Shown here: positions 16,207-25,278 of the stretch, one piece after another
Layout: the number at the start of each line of letters is the position of its first letter
How positions within the stretch are numbered: the first letter of the stretch is position 1
DNA from: Sulfuricurvum sp.
GTDB taxonomy: Bacteria > Campylobacterota > Campylobacteria > Campylobacterales > Sulfurimonadaceae
Length of the DNA: 64,000 nucleotides
Reading direction: 5' to 3'
NCBI GenBank assembly: GCA_030692765.1
Contig: JAUYUB010000006.1
Coordinates: 124,001 to 188,000, forward strand
Program-made: the position numbers and the translations under genes
The notes under the pieces: generated by a model
Database searches by the model: none
The model's input: the letters and a program-made list of their open reading frames with translations, nothing else
Told to the model about the DNA's origin: nothing

Positions 16207-19200
16207 TTAAATCACATCAATCGTTGTCTCAATTTTGAGGACAACGGTAGGATCGATACCAGCCGTATCCGTATAAGTATAAATCTCAAAACCGATCTCT
16301 GTTGTTGTGCCTACTGTATAATTAGTACCGCTTGTTGACGGAAGATTAACGCTGTCAGCCAGAGAATCACCGGTGATTGTAAGCGTATGATCCCCGGTTA
16401 TAGGATCTGGTGACGTCATCTCAATAATATTTTCTATTGAGAGATTCGTCAAGCCATGATCTCCTGTATTCAGATCAATCACTTCGATATTCGTGATTGG
16501 ATTATTACCAGTGTTCAATGCACTAAAATCAATATTATTGTTTTCTGAAAGAACCAATGTATCAATACCGGCACCCCCATCAATGGAATCATCCCCCGTT
16601 AATACACCACCAATGGTAGCTACATCACTGATCAGGGTATCGTTGCCATCTCCGCCAATTAGGGTATCGTTGCCTTCCCCTCCGATTAATATGTCATTAC
16701 CATCCTTACCGATTAGCGTATCGTCACCGTCAAGACCTACTAAGGTTACGGCCTGACTGTCTGTAGGAGCTTCAAGATAATCAACCCCTCCGAAATCCTG
16801 AATGACGATATGATCATCCGGGCTCAACTGGATTTGAATGCCATCTTCGATCAACACACGGTCTCCGTCACCATCAGTGACGGCGAGGTCAAATGCCATA
16901 TTGACCAGTTCACCTGGATTGAAAGTTGAAGCTCCGAATCCAGCCAGAGAGAAGGGGTCACCACTAACATAGTGGTACTCGACTGTTGTGAAGCCACTAT
17001 CCGTAAAGACCGCAACTGTCTTACTATTTGTTATACCGGATATGGTCACCGATCCGTTAGCCTCAAAAACGATTCCCGCAGCGACATTAGTCGCTACATA
17101 TGCAATACCATTGACTATCACACGGGTAATTTGCTCCGATATTTTTCCCCCTGGTAGTGTTTGATAGTCACCAACATCATTTGGCTCATTCGCCGTGCCG
17201 TAATCAAAATCATCAAATGCCCTGAAATTCACCGTAGTTGTATCGTTAGGATTCACAGCGAAAGTCGCAACGGCACCATTGACCATCACATGATTGAGGA
17301 AGGCGTGGTCCGCAGTCAAAGTATTGTAATCTATATTCTTCGGAAGACCACTGATATTTTGATCGACAAAATCAACCCTGATCGCCTCCCCCGATCCCGT
17401 ATCCTGACCGCCTCCGCCAGGCCCGGTTGCACCGCTCACACCTACCTCGTTAGCCGTTTCATTTATCGTTTTGCCAGCTAAACCTGTCGGTGTAACCAAG
17501 ACGCTTGGCAAGCCATTCCCTGACGTATCATCGTAGTAGGCATAGTTAGTATTACCGCCATGGAAATCCCATGTACCTGTTGAAGTATTGAAGTTGCCGA
17601 TACCGCCGTCGATCTGCTTGAGCAATGTGAAATCATAGGTATCCGGAACAGACCCATTTGGATCAAGCGTAACAACAAATGCACCAGAAGTAGCACTCCC
17701 CGCCATGGCTGTGACAAAATCACTACCAGCCAAGGTCGAACCAATCATTGTTAAACCATTTGTATATAGATAAATATGCTGGGTACTCGTAGTATATCCA
17801 CTGTCTGACCCGTTCGGCGCAGCAAACGAGACAGTCCCACCATCGGCGCCATAGTTGTTATCGACATTATTGTCGATATCCAGCCCAACACCCGTAATTG
17901 TGCCCAAACTGCCAGTCTTATTCACCACATAGGCAGTCATCGGGTCAATCACGCTTGGCATATCGTCATCAAACGTGATGTTCAGTGTACCCGCCGGAAC
18001 TGCCGGGCTTGAATCGCTGTCTGTCACTGTGTAGTTCAGTGCCACTGTCGCATCGTTCTCGTTATTACCGCTCGCATGCAATACGTTCTGTTTCAGTGTA
18101 ACGGTATACTCACCCGTATTCACATCGTCCACTTTTACGGTAAATACTTCACCACGTCCAATCGATGACGCACTCAACGTCTTGGTCGTGTTATTCCAAC
18201 TGTATGTTACGCTCTCAGTTCCTACGGTGCCAGACAAACCATTCATTCCTGCAAGGCTGATCACCACAGGAATATCACCGCCAGGGGTGTGTGTCAGTGT
18301 TCCGCTGTAGGTCGCTTCGTTGTTATCGCTGTCGAGGTTTGTATCTATCCAATCTCCCAGCCCAGCCGCCGCATTTCCGCCCAGCGCATCGTCGTCCACA
18401 TAAGCATCCGTCGTACCCGCACTAGGCACGTTAGCATCCGTAATGTTGAACGCAATACTGATGTTCACTGTATCGCCATCACCGTCTGTCACGGTAAACG
18501 TCGCGTTGTCTGTCGCCGCAGGTGTATTATCCAGTACCCGGTAGCTGTATGCGCCATTCGCTGTGACTTTGAGGTATCCTCCGCCAATGTCGATCTCTTG
18601 CGAATAGCCGTCACTATCAAAGATCAGTGCATTCGTCCCAATGTGGGTCACGCTCGCGCCGTCCGCACCCGCTGCGAAGTCCAGCGTTCCCGTCGCTGTC
18701 GTACCTTCGGCCACATTCTGTGCAGCCTCATCTGTTGCGCTTGGCATATCGTCATCAAACGTGATGTTCAGTGTACCCGCCGGAACTGCCGGGCTTGAAT
18801 CGCTGTCTGTCACTGTGTAGTTCAGTGCCACTGTCGCGTCGTTCTCGTCATTGCCGTTTGCATGCATCACATTATCTAGCAGTGTCACCTTGTACGCGCC
18901 AGTCGCTGCATTAGTCACTTCAACCTTGAATAAATCCGTACCGATACGTGTACCGCTCGTAGTGGTCGCTGTCAAGGTGTTGCCAACCCATGCGTAGCTC
19001 ACATTCTCAGTTCCTACGGTGCCAGACAAACCATTCATTCCTGCAAGGCTGACCACCACAGGAATATCACCACCTGTCGTATGTGTCAGTGTTCCGCTGT
19101 AGGTCGCTTCGTTGTTGTCGCCATCAGTATTCGGAACCGTCAAATCTCCTGTCGTGCTCGCAGGATTGCCGCTCAACGCGTCGTCGTCCACTGACGCATA

Positions 19201-21030
19201 CGTAGTACCCGCTGTGGGTACGCTATCCGCCGCCAGAGTAATGCTTACCGTTGCCGTCGAGGTGTCCCCGTCTTTATCGGTGATCGTGTAGGTAAAGCTG
19301 TCGCTCCCTACTTCGCCCGCTATCGGTGTGTAGGTAAAGGTACCGTTTCCATTGTACACTACCGTCCCTTTGGTCGCAGCAGTGCCCAGTGCCACGCCCG
19401 TAGCTAAATCCACTTCGTCCGGCCCTACCGTGTCATTTGCCAGTACGTTGATCGTAATCGGCGTGTCTTCTGCAGGCGATGCGCTGTCGTTGACCGCTGC
19501 CGGTACGCCATCAACCACTCCAATCGTCATTGTGTTAACTGCAACATCTCCATCTGAATCTTGCATCTGCAAGTTAAATGTGTCGTATACCGTATCCATA
19601 CCCGCCTGCGTGTGGGCCAGTGTGGTATCGCTTAGTGTGTAAGTCCAGCCATTATTTGCGGTAAATGTTAAGGTACCGTACGTACCTATAACCGTGTTAC
19701 CCACAATAGCATTAATCCCATTTACCTGCACTGCTGCTACCGGATCGTAGCTGTTGATATCAAATGTACCGCTGACAGTATTGACGATCTGAGCTTCATA
19801 TACTGTGCCGCTTTCTGGCCCGATAATTGGTGTGCTGTCTTTAAGAAGTGTAATGGTTAGCGTAGAGTTGGAAGCATCACCATCACTATCGGTGATCGTA
19901 TAGTTGATCATTACCACACCTTCTTCACCATCTACTGGATTATAGGTTACTTGACCGTTAGAAAGAAAGGTCACTTGACCTTGTCCTTGCGCTACACTAG
20001 CCGCTGTTAGGGTTGCACCGTCCGCACCATGGCTATCATTGGCCATTACGTTATAGACAATATCGCTGTCTTCCACACCCTGCGTACCCGTATCAGCTAT
20101 TGCCACCGGACCATCATCATTAATCATAACTGTCAAATCGACGGGTGCCGTACTGTCTCCGTCATCATCAGTTACCACTACTGAGAATATGTCTTCCGGA
20201 AACTGGTCATTCACACCAATCTGAGTAGGATCAGTATGTGGGGCATTATCACCAAGTACGTAAGTCCAGCTATACACACCTCCGCTTACCGTTACTATTA
20301 AATTACCGTAAGTACCTGTTACAGTACCTCCATTTGTCACGTCTACACCATTAATCACTACACCGCCAACAGTGTTTATTGTATCGCCACCTGTTGTGAT
20401 ATCCAGAGTGCCACTGGTAATCAAGCTGCCCCCTACATTACCCCCTTGTAGTGCACCTTCATCTACTACTGCGACATTTCCTTCGGTCAATATCCAGTTT
20501 ACTGTCGGTATACTGTTTTCTTCCAATAAAACAAGCGGAGGCTCATTCAATGTGGCTTCCGAGCTTGTCGGTCCGGTCTGATTTAAGTTGGTTGTAACAT
20601 CCCCCACCGCACCAGTACGAGCTGCAAAAGTATCACCTACACGCCCGGTATCCGTGACTGCATCACCGGCAGCCGTTTCTCCCGCATCGGTAATATCTTC
20701 ATCGACTGCTGCATCATCGGAGGATATTGTTGCCAATGCCTCTTTAACGGAATTCACATATACCACTGCATCGTTATGACTGAACATTCCTGCCAGTACA
20801 GAAGTATCAAAGGTCAGTGCACCAGTTCCTCCTAGTACAAGATCACCGGCACCGGCGAGAAGCACATCAATTACTATCTTTGCATTTGCACCATTCGTCG
20901 CGGCTCCGTAAACGTTCTCGCCTTCATAAATCGAATCTCCTACTTTAAGCTGACGAATCTGCCCATCACTGCCCTTAACAAAAAAGGTCCCCGTCTCAAA
21001 TGATTTTACATTCCCAATAACTTGTGCCAT
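16207..21030 (-). CDS. LapA-like type I secreted RTX adhesin, 1607 residues
   Basis: Giant surface adhesin. The N-terminal retention module ([36 protein letters not shown]; about 1-105) should stall the protein in the TolC channel. It is followed by AGETAAG with TAAG at residues 119-122, the site cut by LapG in Pseudomonas LapA at about residues 107-110. Residues about 180-1300 contain VCBS/cadherin-like repeats with many DSDGD calcium-binding loops; two, starting [12 protein letters not shown], are nearly identical. RTX nonapeptides ([17 protein letters not shown]) lie at about 1428-1465, followed by a C-terminal secretion domain ([10 protein letters not shown]). An AAGGA ribosome site is 7 bases before ATG. 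It is the first adhesin gene downstream of the luxR gene and has its own promoter. Confidence 0.92.
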   Translation of the reverse strand: MAQVIGNVKSFETGTFFVKGSDGQIRQLKVGDSIYEGENVYGAATNGANAKIVIDVLLAGAGDLVLGGTGALTFDTSVLAGMFSHNDAVVYVNSVKEALATISSDDAAVDEDITDAGETAAGDAVTDTGRVGDTFAARTGAVGDVTTNLNQTGPTSSEATLNEPPLVLLEENSIPTVNWILTEGNVAVVDEGALQGGNVGGSLITSGTLDITTGGDTINTVGGVVINGVDVTNGGTVTGTYGNLIVTVSGGVYSWTYVLGDNAPHTDPTQIGVNDQFPEDIFSVVVTDDDGDSTAPVDLTVMINDDGPVAIADTGTQGVEDSDIVYNVMANDSHGADGATLTAASVAQGQGQVTFLSNGQVTYNPVDGEEGVVMINYTITDSDGDASNSTLTITLLKDSTPIIGPESGTVYEAQIVNTVSGTFDINSYDPVAAVQVNGINAIVGNTVIGTYGTLTFTANNGWTYTLSDTTLAHTQAGMDTVYDTFNLQMQDSDGDVAVNTMTIGVVDGVPAAVNDSASPAEDTPITINVLANDTVGPDEVDLATGVALGTAATKGTVVYNGNGTFTYTPIAGEVGSDSFTYTITDKDGDTSTATVSITLAADSVPTAGTTYASVDDDALSGNPASTTGDLTVPNTDGDNNEATYSGTLTHTTGGDIPVVVSLAGMNGLSGTVGTENVSYAWVGNTLTATTTSGTRIGTDLFKVEVTNAATGAYKVTLLDNVMHANGNDENDATVALNYTVTDSDSSPAVPAGTLNITFDDDMPSATDEAAQNVAEGTTATGTLDFAAGADGASVTHIGTNALIFDSDGYSQEIDIGGGYLKVTANGAYSYRVLDNTPAATDNATFTVTDGDGDTVNISIAFNITDANVPSAGTTDAYVDDDALGGNAAAGLGDWIDTNLDSDNNEATYSGTLTHTPGGDIPVVISLAGMNGLSGTVGTESVTYSWNNTTKTLSASSIGRGEVFTVKVDDVNTGEYTVTLKQNVLHASGNNENDATVALNYTVTDSDSSPAVPAGTLNITFDDDMPSVIDPMTAYVVNKTGSLGTITGVGLDIDNNVDNNYGADGGTVSFAAPNGSDSGYTTSTQHIYLYTNGLTMIGSTLAGSDFVTAMAGSATSGAFVVTLDPNGSVPDTYDFTLLKQIDGGIGNFNTSTGTWDFHGGNTNYAYYDDTSGNGLPSVLVTPTGLAGKTINETANEVGVSGATGPGGGGQDTGSGEAIRVDFVDQNISGLPKNIDYNTLTADHAFLNHVMVNGAVATFAVNPNDTTTVNFRAFDDFDYGTANEPNDVGDYQTLPGGKISEQITRVIVNGIAYVATNVAAGIVFEANGSVTISGITNSKTVAVFTDSGFTTVEYHYVSGDPFSLAGFGASTFNPGELVNMAFDLAVTDGDGDRVLIEDGIQIQLSPDDHIVIQDFGGVDYLEAPTDSQAVTLVGLDGDDTLIGKDGNDILIGGEGNDTLIGGDGNDTLISDVATIGGVLTGDDSIDGGAGIDTLVLSENNNIDFSALNTGNNPITNIEVIDLNTGDHGLTNLSIENIIEMTSPDPITGDHTLTITGDSLADSVNLPSTSGTNYTVGTTTEIGFEIYTYTDTAGIDPTVVLKIETTIDVI
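16638..16742 (-). repeat. RTX nonapeptide coding repeats
   Basis: About four imperfect 27-base units encoding GGxGxDxLx pairs ([36 protein letters not shown]). These form calcium-binding parallel beta-rolls outside the cell and help fold type I substrates after secretion. Confidence 0.85.
17952..18325 (-). repeat. Adhesin internal duplication, copy 1
   Basis: First 100 bases (17952-18051) are identical to 18738-18837; further blocks (for example 18213-18280 against 19005-19072) are nearly identical. The copies are 786-792 bases apart and encode equivalent domains ([12 protein letters not shown] to [12 protein letters not shown]). Divergence between the blocks is high, which suggests local gene conversion. 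Confidence 0.85.
18738..19117 (-). repeat. Adhesin internal duplication, copy 2
   Basis: Partner of the repeat at 17952-18325. The central part (about 18838-19004) differs strongly in protein sequence ([20 protein letters not shown] against [18 protein letters not shown]) while both edges are almost identical, giving a variable core within constant edges. Confidence 0.85.
20665..20676 (-). other. Codons for the putative LapG cleavage site TAAG in the 1607-residue adhesin
   Basis: Encodes Thr-Ala-Ala-Gly at residues 119-122, directly after the retention module. In Pseudomonas fluorescens LapA, LapG cuts within the same TAAG sequence at a very similar distance from the N-terminus. Confidence 0.8.
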
Positions 21031-21065
21031 GATAGATCCTTCAATAAGAATTTATAGATACAACT

Positions 21066-21071
21066 ATTGTA
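21066..21071 (-). promoter_or_regulatory. Predicted -10 box of the 1607-residue adhesin gene
   Basis: TACAAT on the minus strand preceded by TGC, an extended -10. A weak -35 (TTGTTT) lies 18 bases upstream and directly abuts the palindromic element, a position typical of class II activation. Confidence 0.5.
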
Positions 21072-21094
21072 GCACTTTTAAATAATATAAAACA

Positions 21095-21114
21095 ATTGTA
21101 CCCAGGTACTAATT
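21095..21114 (-). promoter_or_regulatory. Shared upstream element, copy B
   Basis: On the minus strand AATTAGTACCTGGGTACAAT, centred about 75 bases before the start codon and about 44 bases before the predicted transcription start. The core GTACC-TG-GGTAC is a perfect 5-bp inverted repeat. TACC..GGTA half-sites resemble those of NarL/LuxR-type helix-turn-helix proteins, one of which is encoded immediately upstream. Confidence 0.65.
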
Positions 21115-21148
21115 GAGCTACTTTTGATATACGAGTTATGAATTATAA

Positions 21149-21739
21149 TTATTTATGAAGAAGGAGAGAGAGAGCCAAACGGTCTTTGACCTCAAGTTTT
21201 TGATAAATAGCAGTTGCATGCGCTTTGACTGTACGGACAGTAATATCAAGTTCATCTGCAATGTCTTGATGTGATGCCCCCTCGCCAAGCATTAAAGCGA
21301 CTTCCCGCTCTCGCTTGCTCAATTCATCAAGCAGATGAAGCGATTTTTCTTGACTTCCTTTGATCTCATGGATTTTGGAAATCATCATCGTGATAAAATC
21401 AGGATGAAGCCAAACTTTTCCCTCTGTAAGAGCTTGATATGCGGAATGCAGATGTGTTTCATGCATCATCGCATTACCATACCCCATTGCCCCCATTTGC
21501 AAAAAATTCTGCGCCTGAGTAAAATCAGGATTAATAGATAAAAGCATCACACGACGCGAAAATAAATTTTCAATCTCTTGTTCACTCAATGCATTAACGA
21601 TCGTATCGGATATAAAAACAATACTATCATTTTCACACTCAACCGAAAATTCTTTCATAAACACGGCCTTTGCATCTGCAAACACAGTCATCCATCTCGT
21701 TGCTAAAATATTATTGTCCGAGATCAAATAGAGTTTCAT
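21149..21739 (-). CDS. LuxR-family transcription regulator with atypical receiver
   Basis: A 196-residue DNA-binding protein. Residues about 1-120 have the outline of a receiver domain (KLYLISDNN, SIVFISDTIV, GAMGYGNAMMHETHLHSAYQ), but the conserved lysine of the usual GYxxK motif is missing, as in the CsgD/VpsT group of biofilm regulators. The C-terminal LuxR helix-turn-helix is complete: LSKREREVALMLGEGASHQD through ITVRTVKAHATAIYQKL. It directly follows the lapC-like gene (TAAATG junction) and precedes the adhesin, so it is the obvious regulator of the locus. WLHP occurs where VpsT has its c-di-GMP motif W[FLM][TS]R, but the motif is not met. Confidence 0.85.
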   Translation of the reverse strand: MKLYLISDNNILATRWMTVFADAKAVFMKEFSVECENDSIVFISDTIVNALSEQEIENLFSRRVMLLSINPDFTQAQNFLQMGAMGYGNAMMHETHLHSAYQALTEGKVWLHPDFITMMISKIHEIKGSQEKSLHLLDELSKREREVALMLGEGASHQDIADELDITVRTVKAHATAIYQKLEVKDRLALSLLLHK

Positions 21740-23077
21740 TTATCGCTCGCTAAACGTATACTGCTTAGCCTTGATAATAGGCTTGAGAATGTATTGAAGT
21801 ATTGTCTTTTTACCCGTTACGATATCGACATTAATCATCATCCCTGGAATAATTTTCAGAGGTCTTTCTTTTGTGCCTAAATACTTTTTATCTGTTTGGA
21901 TCTTAACGACGTAATAAATATTATCTTGTTTATCGGTCACGGTATCAGGGCTTATCGTTACTACTTTTCCATGTAATGAACCATAAATGGAATAATCGTA
22001 TGCCGTCACTTTTACAATTGCATCTTGCCCGGGATAGATAAAAGCGATATCCGCAGGCTTTATTTTCGCCTCTGCAAGCAGTCCTCCCTCAGTAGGGACG
22101 ATTTCTATCAAGTTATCCCCTGGTTTGATGACTCCCCCCAGCGTATTAACATACAGTTTTTGAACGATACCGTTGATCGGGGATTTGATTTCTGCTCGGG
22201 TTACTTCATCCTGCAATGCAGAACTTTCAGCTCCTACACGTTTGACCTCTGTTTGTGCTCCCGCCAACTCTATTCGGGCTTTGGATGTAAATTCGCCTCG
22301 GGCTTGACGGATCTTATTCGTAATTTCATTCATGGCGGCATTTAAACGTGGGATGGAAGTGACAACAGCGTTATAACGCTCTTGTATATCACTTGCTTGA
22401 CGTTGCAATTGCAAAAACTCTACTCTGGGTTTAATCCCTTGAGCCACCATAGGTTCTGTCATAGCAATTTCTTCTCGTATAAATGCCAACGAACGTTTTG
22501 ATTCTGCAATTCGGCTTTTAGCTTCTGCCAGCTCACTTTGTTTTTGACGATACAAATCATTAAGAGAGCTGATTTGGGAATTGATGTATTCCTGATTGGC
22601 CATATAGGCACTTCTTTCCTGCGCGATTTGCTCTGGAATCTCTCTCATATCTGCGGCACTGGGATTAAATCCAACTCCAAGGGCTTCAGCTCGAAGACGA
22701 ATAATTTTTGCACGAACTTCTGCCGATTTGTACTGAGAACTTTCATACGTTGAAGCAGATTTAACGTTTTCAATCTTTAAGACGGTATCCCCCCCTTTGA
22801 CTTTTTGACCCTCTTTGACCAAAATTTCACTGAGTATCCCGCCCTCGAGGTGTTGGATCATCTGGTTTTCCCCGCCAGGGACAACTTGGCCATCGCCGCG
22901 CACCAGTTCATCGATCGATGAAAACCCTGCCCAAAGCAAAAGAAAAACTACCGTAATAATCCAAAAAAGCAGGACAGAGCGTAACTTACTTGGGCTATCT
23001 TCCAAAACTGCCGCGGAGAGACTGCGCATAAAATTATAATCGTTTTCATCAAATGAAAATTTTTTATTCGGATTCAT
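21740..23077 (-). CDS. lapC: Type I secretion membrane-fusion protein (LapC-like, HlyD family)
   Basis: Periplasmic adaptor that joins the inner-membrane ABC exporter to the TolC-type outer-membrane channel. The 445 residues include one transmembrane helix (about 35-57), the lipoyl-half motif GGENQMIQHLEGGILSEILV (about 86-105), a long coiled-coil hairpin (about 135-285) and the second lipoyl half plus beta-barrel domain (AEIKSPINGIVQKLYVNTLG, then YDYSIYGSLHGKV). It overlaps the exporter gene by 4 bases (ATGA) and is followed without a gap by the luxR gene. Confidence 0.93.
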   Translation of the reverse strand: MNPNKKFSFDENDYNFMRSLSAAVLEDSPSKLRSVLLFWIITVVFLLLWAGFSSIDELVRGDGQVVPGGENQMIQHLEGGILSEILVKEGQKVKGGDTVLKIENVKSASTYESSQYKSAEVRAKIIRLRAEALGVGFNPSAADMREIPEQIAQERSAYMANQEYINSQISSLNDLYRQKQSELAEAKSRIAESKRSLAFIREEIAMTEPMVAQGIKPRVEFLQLQRQASDIQERYNAVVTSIPRLNAAMNEITNKIRQARGEFTSKARIELAGAQTEVKRVGAESSALQDEVTRAEIKSPINGIVQKLYVNTLGGVIKPGDNLIEIVPTEGGLLAEAKIKPADIAFIYPGQDAIVKVTAYDYSIYGSLHGKVVTISPDTVTDKQDNIYYVVKIQTDKKYLGTKERPLKIIPGMMINVDIVTGKKTILQYILKPIIKAKQYTFSER

Positions 23078-25254
23078 GCGCCACCTCCTGAGAGTTTTGC
23101 CAATACCTGCTCTTTGGGTCCATCCAAATATATCTTCCCATCATTAATAACAATAATACGATCAACCAAAGGCAAGACGGTATTTTTCTGAGTGATCAGT
23201 ATCACTGTTTTATCCGCCAAATATTCCTTTAAATTGGCGATTAAACGATGCTCTGTCAACTGATCCATCGCATTCGTCGGTTCATCCAATATGACCATCG
23301 GACAATCCAGTAATAATGCCCGTGCAATCCCGATACTTTGACGCTGACCACCGGAAAGGCCCATCCCCCGCTCACCAATGGGCATCTCATACCCGCTTGG
23401 ATGTTTTCGAATAAACTCGTCGGCACCAGAAATGACGGATGCTCGGATCATCTGCTCGTCACTGACACGTGAAAAGCGGTAAGAAATATTATCTTTTGCA
23501 CTACCTTTAAACAATGTAATGTCCTGTGATACATACGAAATATTTCTCCGTAAATCAGCTGGATCAATTTGTCCAATATCGATTCCATCCAGGAAAATAG
23601 AACCGTTTTTAGGCTGATAAAGATTAAGTAAAAGCTTGGCAATTGTACTTTTTCCTGAGCCAATACGCCCAATAATAGCAACTTTTTCTCCTGGTTTGAT
23701 CTTAAAGTTGATGCCACTGATCGCACTGTACTCCGAATCGTCATACGAAAAACTGACATCTTTAAACTCGATTTCCCCATTTAGTATGGAACGGGTAATG
23801 AATTTTTTACCATGAGGACGCTCTGCAGGCTGTGAAATAATACCATCAAGAACATCGTACGCCGATTTGGCATCTGAATAATTAGCAATCAACGCTGCAG
23901 CCTGCCCCATGGGTGCAACCGTGCGTGATGAGATAATTATAATAGCAATCAATCCCCCCATCGTCAATTCATGTTCACCAATCAGATAAACACCAACGAT
24001 AATAGAAAGCACTGTCGTCAACTGCATCAAAAATCCCGTCACCGTCGATATGGATGTGGAAAGCATGCGTGATTTAAGACTCTTTTGTGCTATTTCTCCG
24101 GTCGCTTCCTCCCATGCCCATTGAACCTGTCCGGTTGTCCCCAATGTTTTGAGCGTTTCGATGTTTTGCAGCGCTTCAACCATAATAGAGCTTTTTGCCG
24201 CAGATGCTTTGTGCGTCTCTTCAATACTTTCACGCAGAGAATTACGTATCAACAAAGCATAGGCCAATATCAAAATCATCATAGTAATCGGGACAAGAAC
24301 AATCCAGCCGCCTATGTATCCAATAACCATCAAAAACAAAAGGGCAAAAGGAAAGTCAACCAATGCGGTCAATGTTGCATTGGTCAAAAATGAGCGAATC
24401 GAATCAAAATCTTTGAGGTTGCTGGCAAACGATCCAACCGATTTAGGGTGAGAAGCCATCCTAAGGTCAAGAACTTTTTCAAAAATAATGGACGACATGA
24501 TGACGTCGCTCTTTTTTCCGGCACTTTCTAAAAGGATGGCTCTGGTAAATTTTAGAAACGTATCCAGTAGATAAACCACTAAAACACCGATTGCAAATAC
24601 CCAAAGGGTTTCTTTGGCATTATTGGGGATAACACGGTCATAAACGCTCATGGTAAACAAAGGACTGGCCAAAACAAATAGATTCACTAAAACAGTGGCA
24701 TAGATGACATCGCGATAGATATTTGTCGAAAGTTTTATCGTATCCCAGAACCAATGCTTATTCTCCACATTAAGCGTAAGCGAATCATGTTCATCGTAAA
24801 TAAACGGCTTTTTTATTAAAAATGCGAAACCCGTATATTCCCGATTCAAATCATCCAATGAAACTGTATTTTCAATCGCTTCTTCGCCTGGAAGAATGAT
24901 CTTGCAGGTATTGTCGTCATAGGAAATAGAATCCAAAATACACGCTTGAGATTTATCAAGCAATAATATCATCGGCAATTGTAATGAAGATATATCGGAG
25001 AGTTTTCGCTTAACCAGGGTACTTTTCAAGCCTGCCCGGCTCGCTGCACGGGCAAAAAGACCTTTGGAAGTTTTTAGACTGTATAAGCTTGGAGTTCCTG
25101 CCAGAGGCGGGATCGGCAACCCTGCTGTCAGCGCTTCTGCTGTATACGGTTTGTGATAAAGCTGTGTGAATAGCACAAGGCATTGCAATAACGGATCAAT
25201 TTCAAATGCTGCCCCCTCGTGATCAGAAATATGGGGTGCCGACTCTTCACTCAT
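23074..25254 (-). CDS. lapB: Type I secretion ABC exporter (LapB-like)
   Basis: Inner-membrane ATP-driven exporter for the adhesins. The 726 residues comprise an N-terminal C39-peptidase-like domain (about 20-150; DPLLQCLVLFTQLYHKPYTA, of the non-proteolytic chaperone type used for large RTX substrates), six transmembrane helices (about 165-450) and an ATPase domain. Walker A is GRIGSGKST, the signature GLSGGQRQSIGIARAL and Walker B MVILDEPTNAMD. The architecture matches LapB/LssB-type exporters of long adhesins. It is preceded by the TolC-like gene by 24 bases and overlaps lapC. Confidence 0.94.
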   Translation of the reverse strand: MSEESAPHISDHEGAAFEIDPLLQCLVLFTQLYHKPYTAEALTAGLPIPPLAGTPSLYSLKTSKGLFARAASRAGLKSTLVKRKLSDISSLQLPMILLLDKSQACILDSISYDDNTCKIILPGEEAIENTVSLDDLNREYTGFAFLIKKPFIYDEHDSLTLNVENKHWFWDTIKLSTNIYRDVIYATVLVNLFVLASPLFTMSVYDRVIPNNAKETLWVFAIGVLVVYLLDTFLKFTRAILLESAGKKSDVIMSSIIFEKVLDLRMASHPKSVGSFASNLKDFDSIRSFLTNATLTALVDFPFALLFLMVIGYIGGWIVLVPITMMILILAYALLIRNSLRESIEETHKASAAKSSIMVEALQNIETLKTLGTTGQVQWAWEEATGEIAQKSLKSRMLSTSISTVTGFLMQLTTVLSIIVGVYLIGEHELTMGGLIAIIIISSRTVAPMGQAAALIANYSDAKSAYDVLDGIISQPAERPHGKKFITRSILNGEIEFKDVSFSYDDSEYSAISGINFKIKPGEKVAIIGRIGSGKSTIAKLLLNLYQPKNGSIFLDGIDIGQIDPADLRRNISYVSQDITLFKGSAKDNISYRFSRVSDEQMIRASVISGADEFIRKHPSGYEMPIGERGMGLSGGQRQSIGIARALLLDCPMVILDEPTNAMDQLTEHRLIANLKEYLADKTVILITQKNTVLPLVDRIIVINDGKIYLDGPKEQVLAKLSGGGA

Positions 25255-25278
25255 TACCTGAAACCTTTAGTGATAAAA

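Noticed and set aside
16638-16742. Short regular repeats that could be taken for a CRISPR array
   Set aside because: The 27-base units are in frame and encode RTX nonapeptides; there are no unique spacers and no cas genes.
18289-18798. Plus-strand frame of 169 codons inside the large adhesin gene
   Set aside because: It is antisense to a continuous 1607-codon gene, has Cys/Arg/Ile-rich composition typical of a shadow frame, and crosses the internal repeat.
16207-21030. RTX toxin
   Set aside because: There is no haemolysin or MARTX domain and no HlyC-type acyltransferase; the retention module, VCBS repeats and neighbouring lapG/lapD genes indicate an adhesin.
21149-21739. VpsT-like c-di-GMP binding by the LuxR regulator
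   Set aside because: The W[FLM][TS]R motif is not met; WLHP lacks the Ser/Thr and Arg.
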